Of a stretch of 64,000 nucleotides of DNA, positions 26,885 through 36,130 are shown piece after piece; position 1 is the stretch's first letter; each line of letters begins with the position of its first letter. The stretch is from assembly GCF_000331105.1 (NCBI RefSeq), contig NC_020054.1, positions 4,576,257-4,640,256 on the forward strand. The letters are read 5' to 3'. The DNA is from Fibrella aestuarina BUZ 2 (lineage in GTDB: Bacteria; Bacteroidota; Bacteroidia; Cytophagales; Spirosomataceae). Under the pieces are notes generated by a model. That model did no database searches and was not told where the DNA came from. It worked only from the letters and a program-made list of their open reading frames with translations. The position numbers and the translations under genes were made by a program.

Positions 26885-28672
26885 ATGAAAACCATTTTTT
26901 CGAAATTCACCCTCCTTGCCAGCACCCTGGCGCTTTGCCTGCTGGCGGTGACCAGTTGCCGGGAGTATCTGGAGGTACAGCCCAAGTCGCAGATCAGTCT
27001 GGACGACGCCTTCTCGAACCTGCCCAACGCCACCAACGCCGTACTGGGCGTGTATGACGAGTTGATGGGCGACAACGGTTACGGCATCCGTATCAACATG
27101 TACTACCCCTACGACTCCGACGAGATCATCGTATCGGGTAACCTCGACAACGGGCGCCGGGGCATTGGCCGCTACCAGTTGCTGCTCACCAACACCGAGA
27201 TTCGGAACCCCTTCCTGCAACTGTACCGGGGCGTCGAAAAAGCCAACCTCTGTATCGAGCAGTTGCCGAAGATGGCGCTCTACACCAACGGAACCGACGC
27301 CGAAAAGAAAGAGCTGCGGCGGCTGCACGGTGAAGCCCTGACCCTACGGGCGCAGTTTTATTTCGAACTGATGCGCAACTGGGGCGACGTACCGGCACCC
27401 ATGCAGCCGTCCTACACGCAGGCCAATCTGTTTATTCCGCAAAGCAACCGCGACGACACCTACGCCAAGCTGATCGACGACCTGAAAACCGCCACCGACC
27501 TGGTGCCCTGGCGCTCGGAAGTGGCCGTGCGCAACGAACGCATCACGAAAGGAGCCGTGAAAGCCCTGCGGGCGAAGATGGCGCTCTTCCGGGGTGGCTA
27601 CGCCCTGCGCAGCAGCGGGCAGATGGAGCGCAACGCCGATTACCTGACCTACTACAAAATTGCCCGCGACGAGTGCGCCGACCTGATGGCCAAGCGGGGC
27701 GAGCACACCCTCAACCCCAGCTACGAAGACATCTGGCGCAAGGTGACGTCGTTTCAGTACGACCCGGCGGGCGAGATCATCTTTGAAGCGGGGGCCGGGG
27801 GCGCCAACTCGACCTCCGACAGCCGGATGGGCAACTACAACGGGCCGGTGGTCAACGCGTCGTCGCGCTACGGCACGGGCGGCGGTGGCCTGGTAGTGCT
27901 GCCCAATTACTTCTACGCCTTCGATTCGACGGACGTTCGGCGCGACGTAACGGTGACGCTTTACTCGGTGGCCGCGACCAACATCAAAGCCCCCCGCCGC
28001 CTGGGTGAGCTGACCGACGGCAAATTCCGTAAAGACTGGCGGGTGCCCCTCCTGCCCGGCACCGCCCTGAACCCCGGCTACAACTGGCCGTTTATCCGGT
28101 TTGCCGATGTGCTGCTGATGTTTGCCGAAGCCGAAAACGAACTGACCGGCCCCACCCCGGCGGCCATCGCGGCCTTCGAGGAAGTACGGAAACGGGCCTT
28201 CCCGAAAGGATCGGCGGCCGTGGGCACCACCCCGGCCACGAAAGCGGCCTTCTTCGACGCGCTTGTCAACGAGCGCTACCTGGAGTTTGGCTCCGAAGGC
28301 ATCCGCAAGTTCGACCTGATCCGGTGGAATCTGCTGGCGCAGAAAATCGCCGAAACCCGCCAGAAACTAATTCAGCTTCGGGATGCTACCGGCCCCTACG
28401 CCAACGTACCCCGCTACCTGTTCTGGAAAAATAACGGCGAGGAAATCCAGTGGGGCAACTCGTTCTACAAACCAACGGCGCTTACCACGGCACCCACCGG
28501 CTTCACCCGCCTCGACTGGCGGCAGCACCTGACCACCAACATCATCGACGGGCTACAACTCGACGCCGCCATTGCCCGTTTCTTCGTAGCGGGTAAAAGC
28601 GAACTCTTCCCCTTCGATCAGGCCACCGTCGACGCCTATCAGGGCAAAATCAAGCAGAACCCGGGGTATTAA
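26885..28672 (+). CDS. SusD/RagB-family glycan-binding lipoprotein
   Basis: The 595-residue protein has a lipoprotein signal (LALCLLAVTSC, lipid-modified Cys near residue 24), then the SusD-like N-domain (YLEVQPKSQISLDDAFSNL; ATNAVLGVYDEL) with TPR-like helices, and the C-terminal RagB region (FIRFADVLLMFAEAENEL, ERYLEFGSEGIRKFDLIRWN). It is surface-exposed and forms the lid of the SusC transporter. It is second in the operon and its TAA overlaps the ATG of the pectate lyase by one base. Ligand is inferred as pectin fragments from the neighbours. Confidence 0.95.
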   Translation: MKTIFSKFTLLASTLALCLLAVTSCREYLEVQPKSQISLDDAFSNLPNATNAVLGVYDELMGDNGYGIRINMYYPYDSDEIIVSGNLDNGRRGIGRYQLLLTNTEIRNPFLQLYRGVEKANLCIEQLPKMALYTNGTDAEKKELRRLHGEALTLRAQFYFELMRNWGDVPAPMQPSYTQANLFIPQSNRDDTYAKLIDDLKTATDLVPWRSEVAVRNERITKGAVKALRAKMALFRGGYALRSSGQMERNADYLTYYKIARDECADLMAKRGEHTLNPSYEDIWRKVTSFQYDPAGEIIFEAGAGGANSTSDSRMGNYNGPVVNASSRYGTGGGGLVVLPNYFYAFDSTDVRRDVTVTLYSVAATNIKAPRRLGELTDGKFRKDWRVPLLPGTALNPGYNWPFIRFADVLLMFAEAENELTGPTPAAIAAFEEVRKRAFPKGSAAVGTTPATKAAFFDALVNERYLEFGSEGIRKFDLIRWNLLAQKIAETRQKLIQLRDATGPYANVPRYLFWKNNGEEIQWGNSFYKPTALTTAPTGFTRLDWRQHLTTNIIDGLQLDAAIARFFVAGKSELFPFDQATVDAYQGKIKQNPGY

Positions 28673-28822
28673 TGAATAATGAACGATGTACAATGGATAA
28701 TGGGCATCGCCTGCGAATAGCTTCTCATCTACATACGCTTTGGTCAAACGGCCTGACGAAGAGGGCACGGGCTGCCTTGGTCCTTATTCATTGTACATTA
28801 TTCATTATACATTGTGCATGCT
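28671..28822. repeat. Inverted repeat embedded in the pectate lyase leader
   Basis: The first 28 bases (28671-28698, AATGAATAATGAACGATGTA...) are complementary at 24 of 28 positions to 28786-28813. The words (ATTCATT, TGTACATT, ATTGTGCAT) are those of the intergenic palindromes at 40286-40397 and 51089-51195. Unlike those, it lies within an open frame and its right arm encodes the hydrophobic core of the signal peptide. Confidence 0.7.
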
Positions 28823-30153
28823 CTCAACCCCTTGCGTTTCCGGGGGCCGAGGGGGCCGGGCGGTTCACCACGGGTGGGCGCGGCGGGGCGGTGTATGTCG
28901 TGGATAACCTGCTCGATGCCGCGAAAAACCCGCCCGCAGGTTCGTTGCGCTGGGCCATTGAGCAGCCGGGTACGCGCACCGTCGTGTTTGCCGTATCGGG
29001 CACGATTGCGCTGGCGGCCCCACTGCGCATTCGGCAGGGCGACCTGACCATTGCGGGCCAAACGGCGCCCGGCGACGGCATCTGCCTTAAAGATTACGTG
29101 ACGAACGTCGAAGCGTCCAACGTCATTATCCGCTACCTGCGGTTTCGGTGCGGCAACGAAAAACTAACCAGCGACGCCCAGGATGCCCTCAACTGCGTGC
29201 GGCAGCACGACGTCATCATCGACCATTGCTCCATGAGCTGGTCAGTCGATGAAGTGGGCTCGTTTTATGATAATCAGCGCTTTACACTCCAGTGGTGCCT
29301 CCTGAGCGAGAGCCTCTACGCCGCCGGACACAAAAAAGGGGATCACGGTTTCGGCGGGATCTGGGGCGGGCAGGGCGTATCGTTCCACCACAACCTGCTG
29401 GCAAGCCATACCAGCCGCAACCCGCGTTTCTGTGGTTCACGCTACACCCGCCGCCCCGACGACGAACAGGTCGATTTCCGCAACAACGTAGTGTTCAACT
29501 GGGGCTTCCAGAGCATCTACGGCGGTGAAGGCGGCAACCAGAATGTAGTCAACAACTACTTCAAGCCCGGACCCGCTACCAAAAAAGGAGCCGTTCAGTA
29601 CCGGATCATGGAGCTGACGGCGATTTACTACGATGCCACGGTTCGGCCCGACACGCTCGGGGCGGGTCGCTTTTACGTAGCGGGCAACGTGGTGGAAGGT
29701 TTCCCGGCCGCCACCAACGACAACTGGGGGGTAGGCGTCCAGACGAAAGACCTGACCGCAAAAGCCCATGCGAAGGCCGAACAGGCCTTCGTCGTTGCGC
29801 CGGTCAACACGCAGTCGGCTAACGATGCCTACGAATCGGTGCTGCAACAGGCGGGTGCCCGGCTTCCGCGCACCGATGCCGTCGATGCGCGGATTCTGGC
29901 GCAGGTACGTTCCGGGCAGTGCACCGTGGGTGGCAAGTGGGGTGCCAATACCGGTATCATCGACGCCGCGACGCAGGTAGGCGGCTGGCCCATCCTCAAC
30001 ACCGGCACGGTACCGCCCGACACCGATAAAGACGGCATGCCCGACACCTGGGAAACGGCCCATCACCTCAACCCCAACAACCCCACCGACGGCGCACAGA
30101 TCGCCAAGGGATCGGCCTACACCAACTTAGAATTGTATTTGAACAGCCTCTAA
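28672..30153 (+). CDS. Pectate lyase (PL1-like)
   Basis: This 493-residue secreted lyase cleaves polygalacturonate by beta-elimination. After the signal region the mature part starts PLAFPGAEGAGRFTTGGRGG, a typical start of this class. A parallel beta-helix follows with SLRWAIEQPGTRTVVFAVSG, VIIRYLRFRCG, DVIIDHCSMSWSVDE (Ca-binding Asp residues) and SFHHNLLASHTSRNPRF (catalytic Arg). The C-terminus has a dockerin-like stretch, PPDTDKDGMPDTWE. The N-terminal 55 residues are unusual: a 38-residue leader of no clear function, then RARAALVLIHCTLFIIHCAC, encoded by an inverted repeat. Start could be 28672 or 28693. It completes the susCD operon. Confidence 0.85.
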   Translation: MNNERCTMDNGHRLRIASHLHTLWSNGLTKRARAALVLIHCTLFIIHCACSQPLAFPGAEGAGRFTTGGRGGAVYVVDNLLDAAKNPPAGSLRWAIEQPGTRTVVFAVSGTIALAAPLRIRQGDLTIAGQTAPGDGICLKDYVTNVEASNVIIRYLRFRCGNEKLTSDAQDALNCVRQHDVIIDHCSMSWSVDEVGSFYDNQRFTLQWCLLSESLYAAGHKKGDHGFGGIWGGQGVSFHHNLLASHTSRNPRFCGSRYTRRPDDEQVDFRNNVVFNWGFQSIYGGEGGNQNVVNNYFKPGPATKKGAVQYRIMELTAIYYDATVRPDTLGAGRFYVAGNVVEGFPAATNDNWGVGVQTKDLTAKAHAKAEQAFVVAPVNTQSANDAYESVLQQAGARLPRTDAVDARILAQVRSGQCTVGGKWGANTGIIDAATQVGGWPILNTGTVPPDTDKDGMPDTWETAHHLNPNNPTDGAQIAKGSAYTNLELYLNSL

Positions 30154-30264
30154 AGACGCAAGAGAGTGCCGCGCCGACGGCAATCACGCGTCAGCAACGT
30201 ACCTGACAAGCATCCCCTTGGTTTCTATCGGTTATGAACAGGTAAGACGCAAGCAATGGCATCT

Positions 30265-31344
30265 CTACGGGCGCGGGTGCCATTTACCCTCGAAGGTCCA
30301 GGCGACGGTAATGTCGCGGGCGGGAATGGGCAGGTTGTCTTTGTGCCAGGCGTAGTCGCCGCCGCGGCGGTGGCAGTCGTAATAATAAACGCGGCGGCCC
30401 CACTTCGGCGGGGCGGGTGAGCCCGTCACCCAATAAATGTCCGCGTCGGCCATGTTCTGAGCAAAGCGGCAGCCGATGAGGTAGAACTGCGCGTCGCGGT
30501 GGTAGCGGCCGAGCTTGAAGCCATCATCACCCACAAACGTGCAGTTTTTCAGCACCGTCCTGGCCGATTCGGCGCCCGACCCATCGTGCCAGATAGCGGC
30601 GTTGAGGTTGTGGCAGATAAACCGGCACCCCTCGGCATAGGCCCAGCCGCGCGGACAATAGAGATCCACGGCCCCCTCCATCGTGCAGTCTTTGAAATAA
30701 TACAGCCCATTGACCACATCCCAGGGGCTGACGGTGTCGCCGCCGAGCGCCCGCAGTGTACAGTTTTTGAACACCAGCCGGATCGCCCCCGGAAACGATC
30801 GCATGGCAAACTGATGCCCATCTTTGCGCACCCGCTTGGTACCCGGCGTTTCGCCCGCTTCCCGGGGCAACGCAAACCGATCCGTCCGCGGTGCCATGGC
30901 GGCCCCACCCGATTCGTTGGTGCAAGCAATGACCGTGTCACCTTTGGCCCGGAACCCGTAGTCGTTAATGAGGGTGAGCCGCTCGAAACGCAGGTCGTGG
31001 GCGTTTACGTTGAGCGTGGCAGCGCCGTTATCGTCGGGGTGGTCACAGCGCCACATGTCGCGGGCCTGCGAACACACAATCTGCACACCTTTTTCGCTTT
31101 CGCCGCGCAGGGTCAGGAAGTGCCGTTTGTCGATGAACAGTTTTTCGGGATAGCGGCCATTTCGGATAAAAATCACCCGCTCGCCCCCCGACGAATCGGC
31201 TTGGGAAACGTGGTCGATTGCCGCCTGAATGGTCGTAAAATCGCCCTTTCCATCCGCCGACACGACGATGGGTTTGGGGGCTTTGCTGGCAGCAAGCGCC
31301 AGCGTCATCGAGGCCAGAAGCGACGTCCAGAAAGCTGTTTTCAT
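30265..31344 (-). CDS. Pectinesterase (CE8)
   Basis: The 359-residue secreted enzyme removes methyl esters from homogalacturonan. It has a signal peptide (MKTAFWTSLLASMTLALA) and a right-handed beta-helix with VVSADGKGDFTTIQAAID, the GNGRYPEK-like IRNGRYPEKLFI, LKNCTLRALGGDT, FKDCTMEGAVDLYCP (the Gln/Asp catalytic region, G-x-V-D) and GWAYAEGCRF. An upstream in-frame extension to 31428 would overlap the next gene and precede the signal peptide, so Met at 31344 is chosen. It converges on the pectate lyase and is first of the three minus-strand pectin genes from the left. Confidence 0.85.
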   Translation of the reverse strand: MKTAFWTSLLASMTLALAASKAPKPIVVSADGKGDFTTIQAAIDHVSQADSSGGERVIFIRNGRYPEKLFIDKRHFLTLRGESEKGVQIVCSQARDMWRCDHPDDNGAATLNVNAHDLRFERLTLINDYGFRAKGDTVIACTNESGGAAMAPRTDRFALPREAGETPGTKRVRKDGHQFAMRSFPGAIRLVFKNCTLRALGGDTVSPWDVVNGLYYFKDCTMEGAVDLYCPRGWAYAEGCRFICHNLNAAIWHDGSGAESARTVLKNCTFVGDDGFKLGRYHRDAQFYLIGCRFAQNMADADIYWVTGSPAPPKWGRRVYYYDCHRRGGDYAWHKDNLPIPARDITVAWTFEGKWHPRP

Positions 31345-31382
31345 AGAACGAAACCCGACAAGTCTGTTGAGAACGAATCGGT

Positions 31383-32444
31383 TTATGGGTAAAGGGTTTG
31401 GGCCAGAAAGCGGAGTGTTTCCTGCCACATGGCGGGGGTGTATTCGTGTTTTACGCCGGGGTATTCAACGTACCTGAACCGGCCAGGCGCGCGCATGATC
31501 CCATACACCGATTCGACCGCCCGGTTGATGTACTGCACTCCGGCGAAAGGCGCGTTCTGATCCTGATCGCCCGAGAGCGACAGCAGCGGACGCGGCGCAA
31601 TGCAGGCCAGAATACTCTCATTATCAAAATGCTGAAGGAGCGCCGGTACATAGTAGTAGATGCCATGCGCCCGCAGCCGCCCCGCCCGGATTAGCTCGGC
31701 GTTGCGGGTGATGCAGGCCACCGCGACCGTGGCCCGGATGCGGTCGTCGAGCGCCGCCAGCCAGAACGACCGCAGGCACCCCATGCTCATGCCCACGGCG
31801 GCGATGCGGCGGGCATCCACTTCGGGGCGAGTGCAGAGGTAATTCAGGGCCATCTGATCGTCGCGGACCATCATGCCCCAGAAACTACGGCCTTTCCACA
31901 TGTTGATTTTGGCCCAGGTCAGTTCCTCGTTACTGCCTTTTTCCGACGGCCCGTTGGGGCCCATCCCCGACCGTTCGCCAAAGGCGTAGGCGTCGATGGC
32001 CAGCACCACGTACCCCTGCTTCACCAAGTCTTCAGCGGGACCGTTTTCGTTCACCCAGTTTTTCTTGAACAGTTCGTCTTTGCCGTGGCTGTACTCGCCG
32101 CCGTGGTAGTGGTGGTAGAGCACCGCCGGGGCCTTGCCCTTTAGGCCGTCGGGAATCAGCAGCAGCCCCGGTACCTGCGCATCGACGCCATTGAAAAACG
32201 TGAACGACTCCACCGTGTAGCCCACTCGTTGCTCGCGCTGACGTACCTGAACGACGGGCTTTGCCAGCGCTGGCGGAATAGCCCCGAACAGTTGCCGGAT
32301 GGTTTTCCGAATCTGGGTACGTCGGTTCACCCACTCAGCCTGGCTCGTTGGCCGTTTGAATACCGGCAGCCGGAAGGTGCTATCGACGTAGGGCGTCTGC
32401 GCCAGCGTAGCCAACGGCAGCCACAAAAAGAGAAGGTAACGCAT
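31383..32444 (-). CDS. Secreted alpha/beta-hydrolase, probable carbohydrate esterase
   Basis: The 353-residue protein has a signal peptide (MRYLLFLWLPLATLAQ) and an alpha/beta-hydrolase fold: LYHHYHGGEYSHGK (oxyanion region), VVLAIDAYAFGERSG, the nucleophile elbow GMSMGCLRSFW, a late acidic residue in LSGDQDQNAPF and a final His in GVKHEYTP. Related proteins in pectin and xylan loci act as acetyl or feruloyl esterases. The true start is taken as 32444; the frame is open upstream to 32576 only because it runs through an inverted repeat, giving an Arg/Lys-rich stretch with no signal character. It sits between pectinesterase and the CE12-GH28 fusion, so pectin deacetylation is likely. Confidence 0.75.
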   Translation of the reverse strand: MRYLLFLWLPLATLAQTPYVDSTFRLPVFKRPTSQAEWVNRRTQIRKTIRQLFGAIPPALAKPVVQVRQREQRVGYTVESFTFFNGVDAQVPGLLLIPDGLKGKAPAVLYHHYHGGEYSHGKDELFKKNWVNENGPAEDLVKQGYVVLAIDAYAFGERSGMGPNGPSEKGSNEELTWAKINMWKGRSFWGMMVRDDQMALNYLCTRPEVDARRIAAVGMSMGCLRSFWLAALDDRIRATVAVACITRNAELIRAGRLRAHGIYYYVPALLQHFDNESILACIAPRPLLSLSGDQDQNAPFAGVQYINRAVESVYGIMRAPGRFRYVEYPGVKHEYTPAMWQETLRFLAQTLYP

Positions 32445-32457
32445 GAAAAAACGGCAA

Positions 32458-32566
32458 CGCGGATGACACGGCTTCAACGGATTTACACAGATTTTTTCAT
32501 TCCTCTTATTGGTGGATCGTTTCATAAAATCCTTTCTAAAAATCCGTTGAATCCGTGTCATCCGCG
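32458..32566. repeat. 27-bp inverted repeat between two esterase genes
   Basis: The left arm 32458-32484 (CGCGGATGACACGG...) and right arm 32540-32566 (...CCGTGTCATCCGCG) are complementary at 26 of 27 positions around a 55-base loop. The word ATCCGTGTCATCCGCG is one I recall from intergenic regions of several phyla. It lies between the CE12-GH28 stop and the next start, both on the minus strand. Confidence 0.7.
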
Positions 32567-32576
32567 ATTCTATCAA

Positions 32577-34910
32577 CTACCGGATGAGCGCGCCTTTGGG
32601 TACGTGGTTGCCCAGTTCGACCAGTTGTTTTTGGTCAGGTACGTTGGTGTTCGTCAGGCGAATGCCTTTCGTGCGGTCGCCCGAGATCTTGAGCAGCCGC
32701 TCGGCGGTTTTTGGGTACGTTATGCCATCGAGTGTGATCTGTTGACTGTTCTGCACCTGCATGACGGTCGGTTCGGTAGCTAACAACGACACATTTTTCA
32801 GGCGGATGTCCGACGCTTCGATGCACACCAGCCCTTTGCGGGTTTGCAGCACGGCATTTTCGATCAGGATATTACTGACGGGCATTTCGGGCAAACCCCG
32901 GATCAGGATGCCCGTTTCGGCGCCGAGGCAGCTGACGTTGTGTACGAAAAATGACCGGAACCGGGGCGTACCTTCGTTGAGCGGCTTACCCTCAATTGTC
33001 GGCAGTTCGTTTTTGTCGCCCGCCTGCGGCACCGGGTCTTTGGCGGCATAATACATATCGAACAGGATGGCCTCGCCCGCAATCTGCGTCATGCTGATGT
33101 TGTTGACGTAAATATTTTCGACGACGCCCCCCCGGCCCCGCGCCGTTTTGAACCGCAGCCCCACGTCGGTACCCATAAACTGGCAGTTGGAAACGTACAT
33201 ATTCCGCACGCCGCCCGACATCTCGCTGCCGATCACAAACCCGCCGTGGGCCTGATAGACCCGGCAGTCGCGGATGATGAAGTTCTCCGTCGGGACGCCG
33301 CGTTTGCGCCCTTCTTCGTCGCGGCCCGATTTGATCGTGATGCCGTCGTCGCCGGTATCGAAGGTGCAGTTTTCGAGCAGCCCGTTGCGGCACGACTCCA
33401 GGTCGACACCGTCGCCGTTCTGCGCATACCACTGGTTTTTGACGGTTACGCCGCGCATCGTGACGTGCTCACACAACAGCGGGTGGAGTGTCCAGGCCGG
33501 TGAGTTCTGGAACGTAACGCCGTCGAGCAATACATACTGGCAGCGGGTGAGGCTCACCATGTTGGGCCGCAGAAAATCGCGGATTTCAGTCAGCTCGGCG
33601 GGGGTTTTGCCGTTAGCGATCCGGGCCAGATCGGGCGACTGCGCGCCTTTCATCGACCCCGCCGACGGGTACCACGTTTCTTTCTTGTCGTCGAGTACCC
33701 CGCCCGACGCCACCAGTTTGGCCCACTGCGACGCTGTCTGTTTGCTTTTCTTCACCGCCCGCCAGACCTCGCCGCCGCCGTCGATCACGCCCGAACCGGT
33801 AATGGCTACGTTGACCAGATCGACGCCCCAGATGGGTGCCTGACAACGGTAGGCATCCTGCCCTTCCCAGGTGGTAGCCACGATGGGGTAGTCGTCGCGG
33901 TTGCGGCTGAACTGAAGCAGCGCCCCGCTCGCCAGGTGCAGGTTTACGTTGGACCGCAGCACCAGCGGTCCTGTCAGCCACAGCCCTTCCGGAATGAGCA
34001 CGGTGCCGCCCCCCGCCTGACTACAGCGCGTAATGGCCTGATTGATCGCCTGCGTGTTGAGCGTGATGCCATCCGCCTTCGAGCCGTAGCGGGCAATGTT
34101 GAACGTGTCTTTGCGGAAATACGGCTGGTACACCTTCGGCAGTTCGAACGCCAGCTTTTCGGGAAAATCGGAGCCTTTCAGGAAGTTCCGCAGCGGCAGC
34201 CCCTGCTCAACCAGGCTCTGCGCCACCAAACTGGCCATCAGCGCCGCGCCGTAGGGCGAAAAGTGCGTATCATCGGTAATGCCTTTGACGTGCTTCGGAA
34301 ACATACCCGGCGGGTAGTGCATGAACAGCACCTTCGAGCCTTCGGGGCCGTGCTGCTCGATCACCGCCTGACTTTTGGCGTGCAGGTCGATGAGGGGCAC
34401 ACCAAGTTCCTTGGCGACGGCCTTCACCACGCCGGGGTATTCGCCGTGCTGATCGACAAACTTGCCGTTGGCGTCGAATTTGCGGCGCATCACGGGCGTT
34501 AGTAGTACCGCGTTACCGCCTTTGGCCTTCACCTCGTTGACGAAGCGCGTGAGGTTCTGCCGGTAGGTCGTTTGTGGGGCAGCGTAACGCGTGCTGTCGG
34601 TGCTTTTCTGGTCGTTATGCCCAAACTGAATCAGCACCCAGTCGCCGGGACGTACCTGACCGATCACGTTGGCCCAGCGACCTTCGGTAATGAAACTTTT
34701 GGTGCTCCGGCCATTGACGGCGTGGTTTTGTAGCGCCACCACCGACGTAAAGTAATCGGCGAAGGGCATACCCCAGCCGGTTTCAGGTACGTCGATCGGG
34801 AGCTTGGGGGCCATCGTCGAATCGCCGCAGAGAAACACACGGACACGCTCGTCGGCGGGCCGGAGCGCCACCAGCAGGCCAGCGATCAGGAACAGGAAAA
34901 CGGGCTTCAT
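32577..34910 (-). CDS. CE12 acetylesterase - GH28 polygalacturonase fusion
   Basis: The 777-residue secreted protein has two pectin enzymes. Residues about 22-240 are an SGNH esterase of the rhamnogalacturonan acetylesterase type (FLCGDSTMA nucleophile, NHAVNGRSTKSF, IQFGHNDQKS, DTHFSPYGA with Asp/His). From about 270 it is a GH28 beta-helix (FNIARYGSKADGITLNTQAI, then NGDGVDLESC, TGDDGITIKSGRDEEG with the catalytic Asp pair, and GFVIGSEMSGG with the catalytic-site His replaced around G-x-V-I-G-S-E). The fusion would deacetylate and cut the same galacturonan chain. An operator for the LacI regulator lies about 75 bases upstream, and the lacI gene beyond it. Confidence 0.85.
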   Translation of the reverse strand: MKPVFLFLIAGLLVALRPADERVRVFLCGDSTMAPKLPIDVPETGWGMPFADYFTSVVALQNHAVNGRSTKSFITEGRWANVIGQVRPGDWVLIQFGHNDQKSTDSTRYAAPQTTYRQNLTRFVNEVKAKGGNAVLLTPVMRRKFDANGKFVDQHGEYPGVVKAVAKELGVPLIDLHAKSQAVIEQHGPEGSKVLFMHYPPGMFPKHVKGITDDTHFSPYGAALMASLVAQSLVEQGLPLRNFLKGSDFPEKLAFELPKVYQPYFRKDTFNIARYGSKADGITLNTQAINQAITRCSQAGGGTVLIPEGLWLTGPLVLRSNVNLHLASGALLQFSRNRDDYPIVATTWEGQDAYRCQAPIWGVDLVNVAITGSGVIDGGGEVWRAVKKSKQTASQWAKLVASGGVLDDKKETWYPSAGSMKGAQSPDLARIANGKTPAELTEIRDFLRPNMVSLTRCQYVLLDGVTFQNSPAWTLHPLLCEHVTMRGVTVKNQWYAQNGDGVDLESCRNGLLENCTFDTGDDGITIKSGRDEEGRKRGVPTENFIIRDCRVYQAHGGFVIGSEMSGGVRNMYVSNCQFMGTDVGLRFKTARGRGGVVENIYVNNISMTQIAGEAILFDMYYAAKDPVPQAGDKNELPTIEGKPLNEGTPRFRSFFVHNVSCLGAETGILIRGLPEMPVSNILIENAVLQTRKGLVCIEASDIRLKNVSLLATEPTVMQVQNSQQITLDGITYPKTAERLLKISGDRTKGIRLTNTNVPDQKQLVELGNHVPKGALIR

Positions 34911-34978
34911 AGACTAAAATTTAGACCAAATTGGACCAGACCGAGGGATAACCGGCGGGCGGGGCACGGGTTTATTTA

Positions 34979-35004
34979 TGCAATCGTTCCCGACAACGAT
35001 TGCA
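34979..35004. promoter_or_regulatory. LacI-type operator O2 (perfect palindrome)
   Basis: TGCAATCGTT and AACGATTGCA form a perfect 10-bp inverted repeat around CCCGAC. It contains the same 19-mer found before susC and uxaB. It lies just after the lacI stop codon and upstream of the CE12-GH28 gene (both minus strand), where it can control that gene or a read-through transcript from lacI. Confidence 0.85.
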
Positions 35005-35006
35005 GC

Positions 35007-36035
35007 TTACTCCGCTACAGTTACCGATCCCGTCGATGCCCGGACGACCAGCCGGGTGGGTAGTTTCTGGACACCCGTCGTGGTTTTGTGCTGCGGCCGC
35101 TCAATCAGGTCGATGAGTCGTTCGGCGGCCAGCTGCCCGATCTCGATGGCCGGCTGCTCGATGGTGGTGAGCGCTGGGGCCAGCAGGTGGGCCACCGTCA
35201 CGTTGGTAAAGCCGACCAGCGCCACCTGCTCGGGGATACGAACCCCCAGCAGGCGCAGGGCCTCCATGCACCCAAGCGCCAGCCGGTCGCTGGCGGTAAA
35301 GAACGCATCGGGCGGGGGCGACTGGCCCAGCAACTCCCGCACGACCGGCGCCATTTCATGTTGCCCCAGCCCCATGTGCCGCACCAGCGTTTCGTCGTAA
35401 GGCAGGCCATGTTTCTGGAGGGCGTCCCGGTAGCCGGCCAGCCGTTCCTGCGTGATCGACACGTGGGCCGGAATGCTGATGTGCGCAATGCGGCGGCGGC
35501 CCGTGCGAATCAGGTGCTCGGTGGCGGCAAACGCGCCTTCGTAGTTATCGGCGGTGATCTTGGGTACGTTGAGCGAAGGTGCCACCCGATCGAACAGCAC
35601 CATCGGAAACTGCTTGTCGTGCAGCGTCTGCAAATGCGACACGTCGACGGTCTGACTCGACAGCGACAGCAATAGCCCGTCGACCTTCCGGCTCACCGCC
35701 TGCTGCACGGCAATGGCCTCGCGCTCGTAGTTCTCGTGGCTCTGCATGATAATGACGTGGTAGCCCCGGTTGTAGGCGATGGCCTCGATACCGTTGATGG
35801 CCTGCGAGAAGAAATGGTTGGCGATCTGCGGCACCACCACCCCCAGCACCTTGCTTCGGTTGGCCTTCAGGCTCAACGCAATCGGGTTGGGGCGATACTC
35901 CATCCGCTCGGCATACTCCATCACCAGACGCTTCGTTTCGGGGCTGATTTCGTAGCTGCCCCGCAGGGCTCTCGACACCGTCGAGGTAGACAGGTTCAGG
36001 GCCCGGGCAATGTCTTTTATGGTGATAGCCTCCAT
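35007..36035 (-). CDS. LacI-family transcriptional regulator of the pectin locus
   Basis: The 342-residue protein starts with a LacI helix-turn-helix (TIKDIARALNLSTSTVSRAL, hinge RPNPIALSLKANRSKVLGVV) and continues with a periplasmic-binding-protein-like sensor (VVPQIANHFFSQAINGIEAIA; FTASDRLALGCMEALRLLG; VGFTNVTVAHLLAPALTTI). Family members repress sugar genes until a catabolic intermediate binds; a hexuronate derivative such as KDG is a reasonable inducer guess. Three exact copies of one operator word lie in the locus, one just beyond its own stop and one about 95 bases upstream of its start (36131-36149, shared with uxaB), so autoregulation is possible. Confidence 0.95.
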   Translation of the reverse strand: MEAITIKDIARALNLSTSTVSRALRGSYEISPETKRLVMEYAERMEYRPNPIALSLKANRSKVLGVVVPQIANHFFSQAINGIEAIAYNRGYHVIIMQSHENYEREAIAVQQAVSRKVDGLLLSLSSQTVDVSHLQTLHDKQFPMVLFDRVAPSLNVPKITADNYEGAFAATEHLIRTGRRRIAHISIPAHVSITQERLAGYRDALQKHGLPYDETLVRHMGLGQHEMAPVVRELLGQSPPPDAFFTASDRLALGCMEALRLLGVRIPEQVALVGFTNVTVAHLLAPALTTIEQPAIEIGQLAAERLIDLIERPQHKTTTGVQKLPTRLVVRASTGSVTVAE

Positions 36036-36130
36036 GCGTCAGCGGTTAATCGGTGGTCGTTCGTCGAAGTGGCTCAACGGTTACAGACAAATCACGGATT
36101 TGACCAAAATTACTTGCCACCGACTGGCAA

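Noticed and set aside
32445..32576. N-terminal extension of the alpha/beta-hydrolase through the inverted repeat
   Set aside because: The extension is Arg/Lys-rich, encoded by repeat DNA and precedes a normal signal peptide; the start at 32444 is preferred.
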